Assembly: GCF_900660675.1 (NCBI RefSeq) | Contig: NZ_LR215039.1 | Location: forward strand, 124,001-188,000 | Length of the DNA: 64,000 bases | Source of the DNA: Mycoplasmopsis columboralis | GTDB lineage: Bacteria > Bacillota_I > Bacilli_A > Mycoplasmatales > Metamycoplasmataceae | Direction of reading: 5' to 3' | Part shown: positions 31,403 through 42,538 of the stretch, piece after piece | Layout of the letters: every line of letters begins with the position of its first letter | Position numbering within the stretch: position 1 is the first letter of the stretch | Notes under the pieces: generated by a model | The model's input: only the letters and a program-made list of their open reading frames with translations | Database searches by the model: none | Told to the model about the DNA's origin: nothing | Made by a program: the position numbers and the translations under genes

Positions 31403-32656
31403 ATGGCAGACATTATAAACAAAATAAACCCCGCTCAATATTTAGCCCAAACATTAACACAAACAGCAAGCATATACCGCAAAGAAGACAACGCCGAAAG
31501 TGTAGCGGTAAAACACACATACCCAAATTATAAAAATCAAATCGAAGAATATGGGGCAAATTTACAAAGTACCACACTAGCGAACGCATTGCCTAAAATT
31601 GAAACAAACAGCGAAGAGCTAACCCAACAAATAAAAAACCTTTTTAATAATTGGGGAATTTTAGAGCTATACCAAAAGTTAGAGTATCAACTATATAAAA
31701 GCGGAGTGCTAGCGTTTGGGTATTTTCAAAATATGCCCACTATTTTGGAAATCTTAGAATATCAAACCGACAACGCTAATAATTTGATTTATTTAAATGG
31801 TATTTTAAGGCGTGAGAATGACAAAAATGGAAACCCTAAAGTTTACGCATTAACTTACGACCTAAACAGTCCCGAAGTGCTGCAAACACTCACCACACAA
31901 GAAGGCAACAAAATCAAAACCCAAGACCTAAAAACTGCGGGGGAGCCATTTGCTCAGGAGTTAATTACGGGCTATATTCCTTTTATCATTTTTAAAAATC
32001 GCCACGATAGCAAAAAAGATATAGAGCTAGTAAATGCGGAATATTTCGAAGCTATTAACAACCGTATTACACAATTACAATTGGATCCGTATTTTTCAAC
32101 ACCTTTGCCCGTTGTAAATGGTAATAGCGGGAGCGGTCAACCACTTAAAGCAACCAAGGCCATTTTTTCACTTGGTACCGGTAGAATTTACCACGATAAC
32201 ACTACAGGACTAAATGACAATATAAACCCTTTTGCTTTCGCATCTACACCAAACCAAACCGCCCAAATCATTCAAGCAATTGACAACCTTACTTATATAA
32301 TTAAAAAGTTTTTAATTATGAAAGTTGATAGCACCGATGGGGGAACTCACAACATGCACACGGCCGAAATTCAACAACTTAATAGCGATTACGCAGATTA
32401 TATAGAAAGTAAGGCCAACTTACGGGAAATATATTTTTTTAAGTTTGTCGCTTTAACTTTAAAACATTTTCTAAACATCTACGACATTAACGGGCTTGAT
32501 TTAAGCATTACAGTCGTAGGGTCTACTAAGTGAAGAGAAGAGACAGCACGCAAAGCCTTAACGGATCAAAATGGGGTATTATTAAACCAACAAGCAAACC
32601 AACTAACACAACAACCAAACGAAGAACCAGAGAAAGACAACGAAAATAATGCATAG
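31403..32656 (+). CDS. Phage portal protein (likely)
   Basis: 417 aa, placed between terminase and scaffold/capsid as in most tailed phages. A helical N-terminal part is followed by KSGVLAFGYFQ, similar in pattern to the wing region of SPP1 gp6-type portals, an alpha/beta middle, and a long helix near ADYIESKANLREIYFFKF before a Gln-rich tail. The portal is the dodecameric ring through which DNA enters the head. Evidence is order, size and pattern; no single motif is decisive. Good AAGGAGAAT ribosome site. The next gene overlaps by 8 nt. Confidence 0.6.
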
Positions 32657-34514
32657 CTTTAATGATGTTTTTAACGTTTCAGATACTGGGACTTTATACA
32701 TTTACAAAATAGACACAAGCAAACCCCTAAAGTTTCAAAAAAATTCGTTTAACTTTGTCAAACTTAAAAAAATAAGTGAAACCGAGTACGCAAAAATATC
32801 AACGGAGTTAGTCCCTAGCTCAATAGAGCAAGACAGTACAACCCTTTTAAACTTAACCCATCAGGTCAAAATTAACACCACCGAACAAGTTAACTTGCCC
32901 CATAATAATTTTTATATTTTCTTTTTAGAAAGTCCACAAATAGAAAACAACCAAATAAAAAACGGGTATGTTTTAAATTCTAACACTGTTGAAAACATCT
33001 TCAACCTTACAACAGGAACCCAAGAAGTGAGCGAGTTAACGCTAACCCCTTTGGAAACCCTTAAAGAGCTTGAAGGTATCGACTTTTTTGTAGTTAATGA
33101 AGATATACAAGACCGACAAATTACCTTGACCCTAAACGCTGGGAGCTTGTTAAACTTAATTAACTTTTATAAGTTTAATGATAAATTACAAAATTTAAAA
33201 TATTCATACGCAAGCCAACTTTTTCCTTATGTGATTTACGCAAACCCTTTAAATTTAAATAATGATACACTTAATTTTTTTATGTGGAGTTTTTCAAGTA
33301 ATCACGCAATACCTTTAAAAGGTATAAGCTCCCTTGTTGAAGTTAGGGAGAGCTATAAAGAGAAAGCCCGCCCAATTCCTGGAGTTAGTCCCCGTATTGT
33401 TCCTGTGGAGTTTGTAAAATTTGATTTAATTAACTATTTACATTTAAGAGAGTTTTACGATTTAATTATTAATTTAATTGAAAAAACACGCATTTTTTAC
33501 AAAGGTACCAAAGAAGAAAAAGAAAACTTAGCACGTGACTTTGATATTAAAAATATACGAGAATATAACGACTTTTTAGTATTAGAAGCAAAGCAAAAAT
33601 ATCCCGAGTTTGAACATCTTTTAAGTACTACACTTATTTTATTAAGTGAGCAAATCGATAGCAGTTACTGCTGAAAGGGTGGACTAAATAACGAGAATGC
33701 AATTTTTTCACCTTTTACCCTTTATTATCAAAATAATGAGTTTTTAATTAAAAGCGAGTTTTTAAGTTGAAACCTTACCGATGGAGTTTTTAACCTTAAA
33801 AACAATACTGCTTTTTTAAATTTTAATTTATACAAATACAAAGGGTATTTTTTAAATCTTCCAAGTTTACCCGCTGAACTAAGCGAGCAAGATTTTTCAC
33901 AAAAACCTGTGGACTTCAACGACAAAAGTTTTAACTTTAATTACCCATTTTATTTATTCATTAACGATCGAGATTTTAGCAATTACCAAAAAAGCACCTT
34001 ACCACTTGCAGAATTAAAAGACCAATGAAGTGCGAGAGTGTGGGGAGTAATTCCTAGCGATATAAATAATTTAACGGAATGAAATAAATGGAGTTTATTA
34101 AGTACCTTAAGCGGGAAAAGTTATTCAAATACTAAAACCAACCCAATTTTTACACAACGGGACACCATTTACAAAGTTAGCGATTACACCCCAAGCACAA
34201 GCGGACCAGGTCTAACAACCCCCGCAAGTGCAATTGTGTATGTTCAACGGTCAAGATTTGAACCCGTACCACTTAGAGAGTTAAAACTAGTAAAAAGCTC
34301 CTTTGAAAGTAAAAACCTAATTAATGAGATTTTTAACACTTCAGGCGATACCTTTGCAATGCGTTTTGAAAAAGAAGAAACCGCAAACCTTCACGCTATT
34401 GAAATACGAGCGGTATACTTAGAAACTTTAAAAATCGCATTTAGTAACACCACAACAACAATAAAGATAAAAAGCAAAGATATCAACCCAATACATAAAA
34501 TTTTTATCTGATAG
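32649..34514 (+). CDS. Phage structural protein of unknown type
   Basis: 621 aa, no membrane segment or signal peptide. The sequence is rich in Asn, Phe, Tyr and beta-prone strands. I recognise no family. It lies between portal and scaffold where minor head or connector proteins are usual, but at 621 residues with no MuF motif it may be a neck, tail or head-decoration protein. It begins 8 nt inside the portal gene. Ends with Trp (TGA) followed directly by TAG; reading TGA as stop would remove only that last residue, but internal TGA codons show it is one frame. Confidence 0.6.
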
Positions 34515-34553
34515 AAAGACCAAGGAACCGCAGCCTTTCAAAAGACGGAAATT

Positions 34554-35066
34554 ATGAGCAAATTAATCAATAAATTAGCCGAGATATTCAACATATCTAC
34601 AGAAGAAGTAAAAGCAAAATTATCATTGTCAGACAATTACAAACGGCAAGACCTTTTGAACGCTTTGGATGTTTATGCAGTTTATGAAAGTAAGGAAGAC
34701 CTTACCAATTACATAAGCGACAAAACCAAAAACACAACCGCGGAAATTAATAAATTAAAAACACAACTAGAAGAAACAAAACAACAAGCACAAGAAAAAG
34801 AAAACTTAGCCCAAGACTTTAAAAACAAAATAACCCAACACCTTAGCGGAGTTATCAAGGAATTTAATTTTTTGGACAAAATCACCGTTGAAGATCTGGA
34901 CTATCATAATTATGATTTTACCGATTTAAAAAATTCAATTTTAAAGCAAGCCCGTGCAAATAATTGAAGGGTAAAAACTACAGAAGTAAACAAAGAAGAA
35001 ACCGCCCCCGAGTATACAGGGGGAAGGGCTGAAATTGTTGGCAATGCTGTAGTTATTAAACATTAA
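34554..35066 (+). CDS. Phage scaffold-like coiled-coil protein
   Basis: 170 aa, small and highly charged, with a heptad-rich helix at about residues 55-95 (Glu/Gln/Lys-rich ETKQQAQEKENLAQDF). Size, composition and position just before the capsid gene fit a head scaffold, which guides capsid assembly and is then lost. No catalytic motif is visible. One TGA Trp lies near residue 138. Confidence 0.6.
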
Positions 35067-35083
35067 CAAGGAGAAAAACCAAA

Positions 35084-36076
35084 ATGGCAGCAGCAACTAT
35101 AAAAAACCTTTGAGAAGAAGCTAAAAGCGTTGGTAGTGTTGGAACTACCTTCGTACCTTTAAACTTATCACAGCAACAAGCTAATAGCGTTTTAGTTAAC
35201 TTTTTAGGTAAATCTATTTTATCTAACTACTTAACACAAGGGAACAACTTAATTAAGTCCGACCAAGCTACCGCAACTTTTGCCAAAATGCAAGGGGGGC
35301 AGTTCAAATTTAAAGGCAACGACTTAGGAAACAAAAACGCTGATAAATTTACAGTGTCAGCACCCTTGTCTGTTCATTGATTTGAAAGTATTGTAGCAAA
35401 TCAAGCAATTACCGCCCAAGAAGCAGAAGAGAGCCAAACAGCCGACCTAGCTAAAAAAGTTGACTTTTTTATTAATCAATTTGTCAACGCTACTGAACGC
35501 ACAGCAGTTAATGAACTTGAGGCAAAAATTAAAGCCGATGGGAAAGGCCTACAATTTGATTACACAACTAAAACACCTTACGAAATTCGTAAAAAGATTT
35601 TAGAAACTGCACGGAAATTATCAAGAACATACGACCCAGTGCAGGGAATTGATGGAATTGAAGAAGATCAGATCATTGTGCTAGTTAAACCTGAGGTACT
35701 TGATGCAATTGCTGGGGAGAGTGTAGGAAACTACGCAAGTACTGCAATTGTTGAAGGTGCTAAAGCATTGCAAAAAGTAGGGGGCTTTGATATTATCGCA
35801 CACCCACACATGCACAACTATGACATTATTGTAACCACAAAATTTTTAATGGTCAAAGCTGATAGCTTAATTAAAGTATACGCGGGGGACATTTCTAACA
35901 ACTCAAGCGATAAAGTCGTAACAGTTGAAGGAAAAACAGCCGTAAAAGTTATTTACGATAATTTAGCTTATGGACTAGCTAAAACATTACCAAGCTCAAT
36001 TGCTAACGGTACTTATGTACTTAAGCCACAAGGTGCTGCCGATGTTCAACATCAACCCGCACCATCAGCAAGCTAA
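35084..36076 (+). CDS. Major capsid protein (likely)
   Basis: 330 aa, preceded by AAGGAGAAA. The N-terminal Ala/Gly-rich region is followed by a compact alpha/beta protein with TYDPVQGIDGIEEDQIIVLVKPEVLDAIAG, reminiscent of the central domain of HK97/P22-type coats, and a Pro/Ala-rich tail. The adjacent scaffold and the downstream structural genes support the call. It encodes the shell around the packaged genome. Codon choice is among the least AT-biased in the window, which suits a highly expressed phage gene. Identity is inferred from context and fold pattern. Confidence 0.65.
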
Positions 36077-36079
36077 TAA

Positions 36080-37348
36080 ATGATTTTAGCATATGCAGAT
36101 CCTAAAATTACACCGCAACCAATAAAGCCAAAACAAGGGGGAACATTCGCAAAAGTTATTTTTAAAACTTTGGCGGGTGTTTTTTTTGATTTTGTCGGTG
36201 AGATTTTAGCCGATACCTTAACGGCATTTTTTCCTGTCCTTTTACCTGTTAATAGACTTATAAAAATAGGTGCAACTGTAGTAGGGCAAGCGGTGAGCGA
36301 TTTAATTTTTAACAACAAAGTAGACCCGACCAATTTGCTTTGAAGTGCTGGCACTGCTATTTTATCTTTTGGAATAGCTCAAGGAGTTAGACAACTTAAA
36401 AAAATTAAATACACAAAAAAACTTGTAGAGAATACCGAGAAACTAAAAAAAGGACTTGAGTTTTACAAAAAAGGTATTACCGACAAAATTGCTGAAATCT
36501 CTAAATATTCCTTAGAGCAATTAGCAAAAACAAAGAAGGTAAAAAATACCGTTTTAATTGCTTTATTAAACCCGCAAAATGTTGAACGGGTAAAAAAGGC
36601 CTTTGAGTTGTCCGCTTTACTTGTTAAAAACCCGCTCGCTTTGTTTACTCGTGCAATTACTTTTGTTGCTCAAAAATCTAAATCGCACATTATGGCACAA
36701 GTGGCCAAGTTACAACAAAGAGCTTTGACAAAGGGACTTGCTAAAGCAATAGCAAGGGGAAAACTTACACCAAAGCAAGCAAATAGATACATAAGATTTT
36801 TTAGAACCAAACAAAAAAGATGGATCCCCTTAATTAGTGACTGACTGCGTGGGGTGCGACTTTATCACGAAGAATTATACGACCAAACTAAAAACGTGAC
36901 TTTTATGCTCTATTTTGATTTTGCTGCTACAGGTGGACACGGAAAAATTAAAGGAAAAACCCCGCTGGAATTAATACTCCCGTGGTCTGACTTTTGGGCG
37001 TTTATAAATGACCCAAGCCCTGGAAGGTATTACCTTGATAATATTGCTTGGGGTGAACCTTGAAAAAGAACCATTGGAGAAAATAGCACCATAGTTTTAA
37101 AAAACTTAAATCAAGATTTACAAAATGACTTGATAAAAAGGTATAGACTAGCCAAACCCGACAGCTACGAGCAAGCAATTAACAACCTTGAAAGTTATAA
37201 AAACGAAGTTTATAAACATCGTACAAATAAAAGGCAACTTTTTGCCACCTTGTACAAAAACCAAGGTACCGCATACATTCGCTTTAGTAGAGAATACCAA
37301 AGCGGAGCGAACCGATTTACTACAAAGATATCAAGGAGAATAAAATAG
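36080..37348 (+). CDS. Phage virion or membrane-active protein, unknown
   Basis: 422 aa. The N-terminal 90 residues contain two long hydrophobic stretches (FAKVIFKTLAGVFFDFVGEI and TAFFPVLLPVNRLIKIGATVV). A strongly basic helical middle follows (residues about 110-255, many Lys/Arg), then a Trp-rich C-terminal part with WLRGV, LPWSDFWAFIND and DNIAWGEPW. Hydrophobic and basic features suggest an internal head or DNA-ejection protein that contacts membrane and DNA, but this is inference. It starts 3 nt after the capsid stop. Both TGA and TGG encode Trp. Confidence 0.6.
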
Positions 37349-37350
37349 AT

Positions 37351-38934
37351 ATGACACCTAAACAACTATTAGCCTTGCAAGGTATTACATTAGAGCAATA
37401 CCTAGCAAGTCCCTTAAACACTACAGGAGCTTTTGAAGTTCCTAAAATCATACAAAAGGCAAACGCAAGATTATCAAACGAAGACATATTCAACAAGTTA
37501 GCTTATTCCGTTTATGTTGCTTGTGATGTATACACAGGCTTTAAGTCTTCAGGTATCTTAGAAAAATTAAACTACGATTATGAAGAATATAAAAACAAGG
37601 TAGGAGCTAAAAGGGTAGCAATTTTTATTGATGCTGTTTTTTATGAGCTTAATGTTCGGCTAAAATCTGGACAATTTCCAGAATTTAGCAACTTGCTTAC
37701 TTTGGTCGCTTCTAATGTTCAAGTTTATGGAAATACAAGAGATTTTGCCCTATTTGGTGATTACCTAAACAAACAAACCCAGCAAATGCTATACAATGCG
37801 GGGTGAACTTCATTGGAAGAAAATGCGGAGATAATTGCCCCTAACTTATGGCGTGCAGTTATGCCTGAAGAGTTAACCCAAAAATTAGAAAGATTAAAAA
37901 GAGAACTTGAAGAATATGCAAACAATAGAGCGGGAGAATTTGAAGAGAGTGCAAACGAAATTTATTTAACTCAAGAAGCAGCACAAGAGACATACGCAAC
38001 CAAAGAAGTTACAGAAGAGTTAAAACATAAAGTAGAAGTACAAAAAACAACCGTGGGGACTTTCTTAGGTGCAATAAATTCACTTGCTCAAGAAGTTAGG
38101 CCTTTAGTTGAACAAAAAGACAACTTAGCAACAAAACAAGAAGTAGCAAACACCTACGCAACTAAAACCCAAACAAACCAAATAACAACCCAATTACCGA
38201 CCTTTTTAACTAAGTCCGAAGCTTCAAGAACATACGCAACAAAAAGCGAACTACAACAAGCAAGAACATCGGCAAACTCTTCGGGGTCTTCTTCTAGTTC
38301 TTCAACTTCTGCGGACTTGTCCCAATATTTAACATTAGACCAAGCACGCAAAAGCTACACCAAGATCCGAGACTTTAACAACTTTAAAAATGAAGTAAAC
38401 TCATTCAAAAACCAAACACAAACCACCTTGGCGGAGTTAACCCCTAAAGTGGATCGCTTTAATAATGCCCTTCCTGGCCTTTTAACTAAATCGGAAGCAT
38501 CTAACACCTACGCAACAAAAAGCGAACTCCAGCAAGCCCGTAACGCATCAAATTCGGCCACTTCTTCAAATACGCAAGCTTTTAAAAATGTTGGAGTTTA
38601 TAACTCTGATACTTCACAATATGATTATTATGCTAATAAGCTTGTTACTTATGTTGTTCCTGTAACTTATGATAGTAAAGACAATACAACTTATATTTTT
38701 TACGGGTATGAAGCGGGCGGAATTAAAAGCGGGGAAGACTTTAAATTAGTTAGCGGGGTAATTCGTAACGAGCAAGTTGGTAACTTCGCAAATATCGTAG
38801 ATATCACAAGCGAAGGAGATGGGGGCGACCTTAATATTACCGCTGCCGTTTTTGGAGCTTTCACAAACAAAGTCACTCAATTAACTTCAGCGGCTTGCTA
38901 TGCAATTTTTACAGTATTGGAACCGCTTAAATAA
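37351..38934 (+). CDS. Phage fiber / receptor-binding protein with TYATK repeats
   Basis: 527 aa in one frame through TGA at 37804-37806. The first 170 residues form a globular helical domain, probably the virion attachment part. A shaft with heptads and repeated TYATK-type turns follows (about 185-410): LTQEAAQETYATKE, VANTYATKTQ, LTKSEASRTYATKSELQQAR and LTKSEASNTYATKSELQQAR, separated by a Ser-rich linker. Such repeats are common in trimeric phage fibers. The last 120 residues form a beta-rich head with a Gly/Asp turn TSEGDGGDLNI. It likely binds the mycoplasma surface. The two long repeats are nearly identical, so length can vary by recombination. Confidence 0.72.
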
Positions 38935-39260
38935 TGCCGGAATGATTTTTCACACTCTTAGCATCTTCAGGTGGTAGTGGTATTATTTTGCTTGTGGCTT
39001 ACTTAATTTATCGCTTAAGTAGCAAAACAAACAAAACAACCCAAAACAACCAAGATAGCAAAAATATCAATAATTTAAATATTGAAAATAACAACATTAC
39101 TACCGACCTTTTAAAAATTCAAAAAGACTTGGACAAAGCCAACGAAAGCATAGCAAACATAAAAAAAGCCTTTTCGCTTTATGTTTCTAATAATGGAGTT
39201 GATGAAAAGACAAAAAAAGCCGTTAGGTCAATACTTAGGGAGAACCATAAAAATGACTAA
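38934..39260 (+). CDS. Small phage membrane protein, holin-like
   Basis: 108 aa, starting on the last base of the fiber stop codon (TAATG). One N-terminal membrane segment (about residues 11-26, GGSGIILLVAYLIY) is followed by an Asn-rich helical cytoplasmic or external tail. Its size and position after the fiber gene resemble holin or spanin-like lysis genes, but a wall-less host needs no endolysin and none is seen. It could instead serve in release, superinfection control or virion assembly. Confidence 0.6.
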
Positions 39261-39423
39261 ATTAATCAATTTTTTAAAGTGAGTTTTTTCGTTTACAAAG
39301 CTTGGAGCTTTGCGAGTTTTAAAAGCTTCAGATCTTACACAAGCAGAATTTTTAGAACTTGAAGAGCTTTACAATATTCAAAGATTTAAACACCGCAAAA
39401 AATTACCAATTAATAAAAAATAA
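39253..39423 (+). CDS. Very small basic phage protein
   Basis: 56 aa, overlapping the previous gene by 8 nt (ATGA-type coupling). N-terminal hydrophobic FLKWVFSFTKLGALRVL is followed by an acidic patch and a basic tail KHRKKLPINKK. No family recognised. It is the last gene of the rightward operon. One TGA Trp. Confidence 0.5.
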
Positions 39424-39436
39424 ATTATATTTTTAA

Positions 39437-39650
39437 TATAATTTAAAGGGGAGAGATCCCCAAGAAACAGAAACAACTTTCGTTTTTAGGCAGCAAAATA
39501 GCAACGCATTTAAGATCAACACAATTCAAATTTATTTATGTACCTTTAAAAATTACATATATTGCTACAATAGTAATCGTTCATTTCCTATTATTTCAAT
39601 AATTGATGTATTAAAAACACCCCTTTTAATAATTGGGGTGTTATTTTTTT
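39437..39650 (+). ncRNA. Candidate phage small RNA with own promoter and terminator
   Basis: TATAAT at 39437-39442 is followed at the expected start distance by a GGGG-AGAGAT-CCCC hairpin (39448-39461). About 150 nt without an open frame come next, then a strong terminator AACACCCC/GGGGTGTT plus T tract at 39616-39650. The transcript would be about 200 nt. The same terminator may also stop convergent transcription. Confidence 0.45.
39616..39650 (+). terminator. Strong terminator between the convergent phage operons
   Basis: Stem AACACCCC/GGGGTGTT, 11-nt loop, then ATTTTTTT. Confidence 0.85.
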
Positions 39651-40182
39651 AATTTGGGAACTTCTCAATCTTTTGCAGTCAGTAATGACCCGCAAACCCT
39701 TTAAGTTCGTAAAACTCTCAATATGGTGCCTTTTTTGCTCAAGATGCTACAACGGGCAAAGCTCCTTTTTTAGTTGCTAAATTGTAAAAGCTTTTTAATG
39801 TTTCAAGCTTTAAAATTGTCCCGCTACTTTTAAGTTGTATAAAATAATTTTTGTTGTTTCTTTGAGCCATTACATCAATTTTAAAAATGTAATCAAGTTC
39901 GCCAAAAACTACCCAACTTTTAAAATTGTTTTTATTTAAGTAGTTTGCTAGTTGTTGCTCTTTTATAGCATTCCAAAAACCATTGTAAAAAACAACTTTG
40001 GCAACTTCTATAAACTCTTTTAAAGTAATTTTTTTATTTTCTACCCTTAGGGCATTTTTTAACTTGTTTGCAAATTCTTCAAAATATTGATTATAAAAAC
40101 GATCGTAATCATAAATATGATTTTTTAAAACAATATTTTTTGCGTTAAAATCTAAATTTTTTAACTTTACTGGTATTGTCAT
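39649..40182 (-). CDS. Phage PD-(D/E)xK-like nuclease
   Basis: 177 aa from ATG 40182, which has GAAGGA 9 nt upstream. The frame is open to TTG 40257 (202 aa), without a ribosome site. The core WVVFGELDYIFKIDVMAQ...YFIQLKSSG fits the restriction-endonuclease-like fold: Glu, then Asp in KIDVMA, then Gln-x-Lys in FIQLKSS, the Q-x-K variant seen in some type II enzymes. It may cut DNA of competing phages or host, or resolve phage DNA. It is the distal gene of the leftward integrase operon. Three TGA Trp codons lie in the C-terminal 30 residues. Confidence 0.5.
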
Positions 40183-40266
40183 AATGTTAATTCCTTCATA
40201 ATGGCCATTTTTAAGCGTTCTAAGGCCGTTTATTACTTTAGGGGTGTAATTGTTCAACTTTGTTAA

Positions 40267-40758
40267 TTAATCTATTCCTAGCTCGTTTTTTGTAAAGTTT
40301 TTCGCTTGTTCTTCGTAAAAGTCAAGCATTATCATAATTAAGCTTGTTTTTTTAACTTCTAAAGTTTCTTTATCTTCAGATATGTAAAGATATTCAGGCA
40401 TTTGCTTTTTACTTGCTTTATACTCGTTGTAAGTTTGTTCGTATTCTTTTTCGTGTCCTTCTTTGAAAAGTGTTTCCCATTCTTGGGGTGTGTGCATTCT
40501 TAATTTTTCAAGCATTAAAGTATTAAGCTCGTTTTTTTCAAGTTCTAAAATACCTGTTATATCTTTTAAAAATTCGGGAGAAGGTCACACAAGGGCGCAC
40601 ATCATAGCCCTGGCGTTGATTTGTTGATATTTGCACATATCTGCACTTAGCAAATTGCGGAACCCTTCGCGTATTTCTTCTATTAATTCAGTAAAGGGGT
40701 CTATTACTGCGTTAAGTGTAACAGTTCCGGGCTTGTGTTGGTATGTTGTATATTTCAT
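40267..40758 (-). CDS. Phage hypothetical protein, 163 aa
   Basis: Starts at ATG 40758 behind TAAAGGAAAAT. Mostly helical and acidic, with HTPQEWETLFKEGHEKEYEQTYNEY in the middle. No membrane segment, no known family. The preceding small gene ends 9 nt upstream and the nuclease-like gene follows, so it belongs to the same operon. One TGA Trp near residue 57. Confidence 0.6.
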
Positions 40759-40767
40759 AATTTTCCT

Positions 40768-40959
40768 TTAATTGTTTTTTAATAATCTAATAGCTTTTAT
40801 ATCTTCTAACCCAAGCAAAAAACTTTGTTCGTTTGTGGTAATTCTACAGGTCTTTTTTATTGATGTTAAAAGTGAAAAAGTACCGTTATACTTTTCCCCT
40901 CAAGTGGTCAAAATCTTGACCCTTTTGCCTTCGTATACTTTAAATTTATATAATTCCAT
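40768..40959 (-). CDS. Small phage protein with Sm/SH3-like pattern
   Basis: 63 aa. Alternating strands (KFKVYEGKRVKILTTWGEKYNGTFSLL... FLLGLEDIKAIRLL) resemble the five-stranded barrel of Sm-like or SH3-like proteins, with Gly at turns and a final hydrophobic Asp-Ile strand as in Lsm motifs. That is a pattern judgement only. The ATG overlaps the upstream stop by one base (TAATG), so it is translationally coupled. Confidence 0.55.
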
Positions 40960-41408
40960 TAATTTGCTCCCTTATATACTTTTTTAAGTTCTGGGACAAT
41001 TTCAAAAAAACTGTAGCCAATTCATTTTTTTATATCTTTATAATCTTGTTTAATTTTTTGATTAATTGCCTTGTATGTTTCTTTTTCTAATGACTGATCA
41101 AAAAAGCTTTTTAGCACTTCTAAAATGTCGCAGGTATAAACTTCGCTGCTTTGTTGGTCATATTTAAAACCTGCATTTTTTTGAAAGTCTACAAAGGTAG
41201 CACGCCAATTTTTAAGCTTTGCAATTTCTTTTGTACCTTCGTAAGGTGCTACGATGCTAAAAAAGTACCGTGGAGCTTTGTCTATTCAAAAGTTGAAAAA
41301 TATTTCTCCTTTTTCTTCTTCTACTCAACGTTTTACAGTTAAACGCAAGCGGGTACGACCCGCATAAAGTTGCTGTATGTCTGTTGCTAAGTTTGTTAAG
41401 CTTTTCAT
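40959..41408 (-). CDS. Phage hypothetical protein, 149 aa
   Basis: Starts at ATG 41408 overlapping the integrase stop by one base. Basic N-terminus (GRTRLRLTVKRWVEEEKGEI) with beta strands, then helical C-terminal half. No family recognised. The tight coupling with the integrase suggests an accessory role, for example in excision, but this is not shown by any motif. Confidence 0.6.
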
Positions 41409-42385
41409 TATTTTGCTCCTTTTAATTCTTTAATTTCGTTTTTTAAGTCTTGGACTTGCTTAATTAATGTAATTAATAAATCATTATTTAAGTTGTTCAC
41501 TTCTTCAGGTGCTTGCATTTCAATAGTTCTTGCAATATTCATTGCATTTTTTAACTCTATTGAACTGTTAGGCTTAATATAATTGTCGTTTATTGTTTCC
41601 AATTTTTTGTGTCCTGTAACGCTTGCAATTTGTTCGGTAGTGAAACCATTAAAAACTGCGTTAGTTATGTAATTTGTACGGAATGCGTGAGCTGTAAGGG
41701 GTGCGGTAAATTTAACACCTTCCAAATTGTGCAAGTGATTTTGGAAAGCGGTAAAAAACCCCTGCAATGTTCTAACTACAAAAGCTTTTTTATCTATTTG
41801 TTTATAGTCTTCGTAAAGCTCGGGAGTTAATCAAAACTTACGAACATTACCACCCTTGAAAGCTCTTGCATTAATAAAATAGCAATTATTAAGATAATCA
41901 AAATGTCAGTTATCTTGTTTTAACACTTCCACCGCTTCAGATATACGGCAAGCGTTTGAGTTTAAAAATTTAATAATAAATTTATGTACTGGCTTAATTT
42001 CTTTTATGTATTTGTTTGGTGTTAAGTTGTCAAGTTCTTTGAACAATGTTGCTTTTTCTTCTTCGGTAAATGCTCGGCGTTCTACTGGCTCCATAACTTC
42101 AATATTGTTGATTTTTTTGCTGTCAAATTTAATAAAGTTATCAGATAAATTAGCATTTAAAAAGTTATAAAACGCCTTTATTTGTGCCACTATAGTTTGT
42201 TTATATCTTTGCTTTAATTGTGCGTTTTGTATGTTTTTATTAATGGCATCATAATCGTAAAAGTTAAAAGGTAATAAATAACTTTTTAATATTGTTTTTT
42301 TAGATTTATAAGAAGCAGCCGACAAGTTAGCTTTTTCAAGTCAGTTCAATAATTGAGCTTCAGACATTGTAAAAGTGTTCAACAT
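41408..42385 (-). CDS. int: Phage tyrosine-recombinase integrase
   Basis: 325 aa. An N-terminal SAM-like core-binding region is followed by a catalytic domain. It has Arg in NACRISEAVEVL, His-x-x-Arg in LTAHAFRTNYIT, His in SVTGHKKLETI and Tyr in NDNYIKP, with a coiled-coil tail. It would recombine phage and host att sites; the 15-bp repeat at the prophage ends fits. I choose ATG 42385, preceded by AGGGG. First gene of the leftward operon; divergent from a short rightward transcript across an operator-like inverted repeat. Confidence 0.9.
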
Positions 42386-42399
42386 TTTAAACCCCTAGA

Positions 42400-42509
42400 C
42401 ACTGGGGACATAATGGGCATAAATACCAATAAAATTTTTATAAAATAATTTTGGGAAAGTTTAAAAGTGTTATACTTTAAGTACTGGCATAGTCCCATTA
42501 TGTCCAGTG
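42400..42509. promoter_or_regulatory. Phage control region with paired operator-like repeats
   Basis: CACTGGGGACATAATGGG (42400-42417) and its inverted copy CCCATTATGTCCAGTG (42494-42509) enclose 76 bp with divergent promoter boxes: TATAAA-type toward int and TATACT (42471-42476) toward the right. Symmetric sites around divergent promoters are typical of a lysis-lysogeny switch. Confidence 0.6.
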
Positions 42510-42538
42510 GCCACCATCTCGGTGGTCTTTTTTTATCT
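42471..42538 (+). ncRNA. Candidate short phage RNA 1
   Basis: A TATACT box at 42471 would start an RNA near 42483. The terminator CCACC/GGTGG plus seven T at 42511-42535 would end it after about 55 nt. There is no open frame. Confidence 0.4.

Noticed and set aside
36073-36354. 93-codon minus-strand frame
   Set aside because: Antisense to the 422-aa phage gene, which has the better start and context.
42400-42509. Antisense RNA between the two copies of the CCCATTATGTCC motif
   Set aside because: The copies are inverted and divergently transcribed, so both RNAs would carry the same sense, not complementary, sequence; protein binding sites are more likely.
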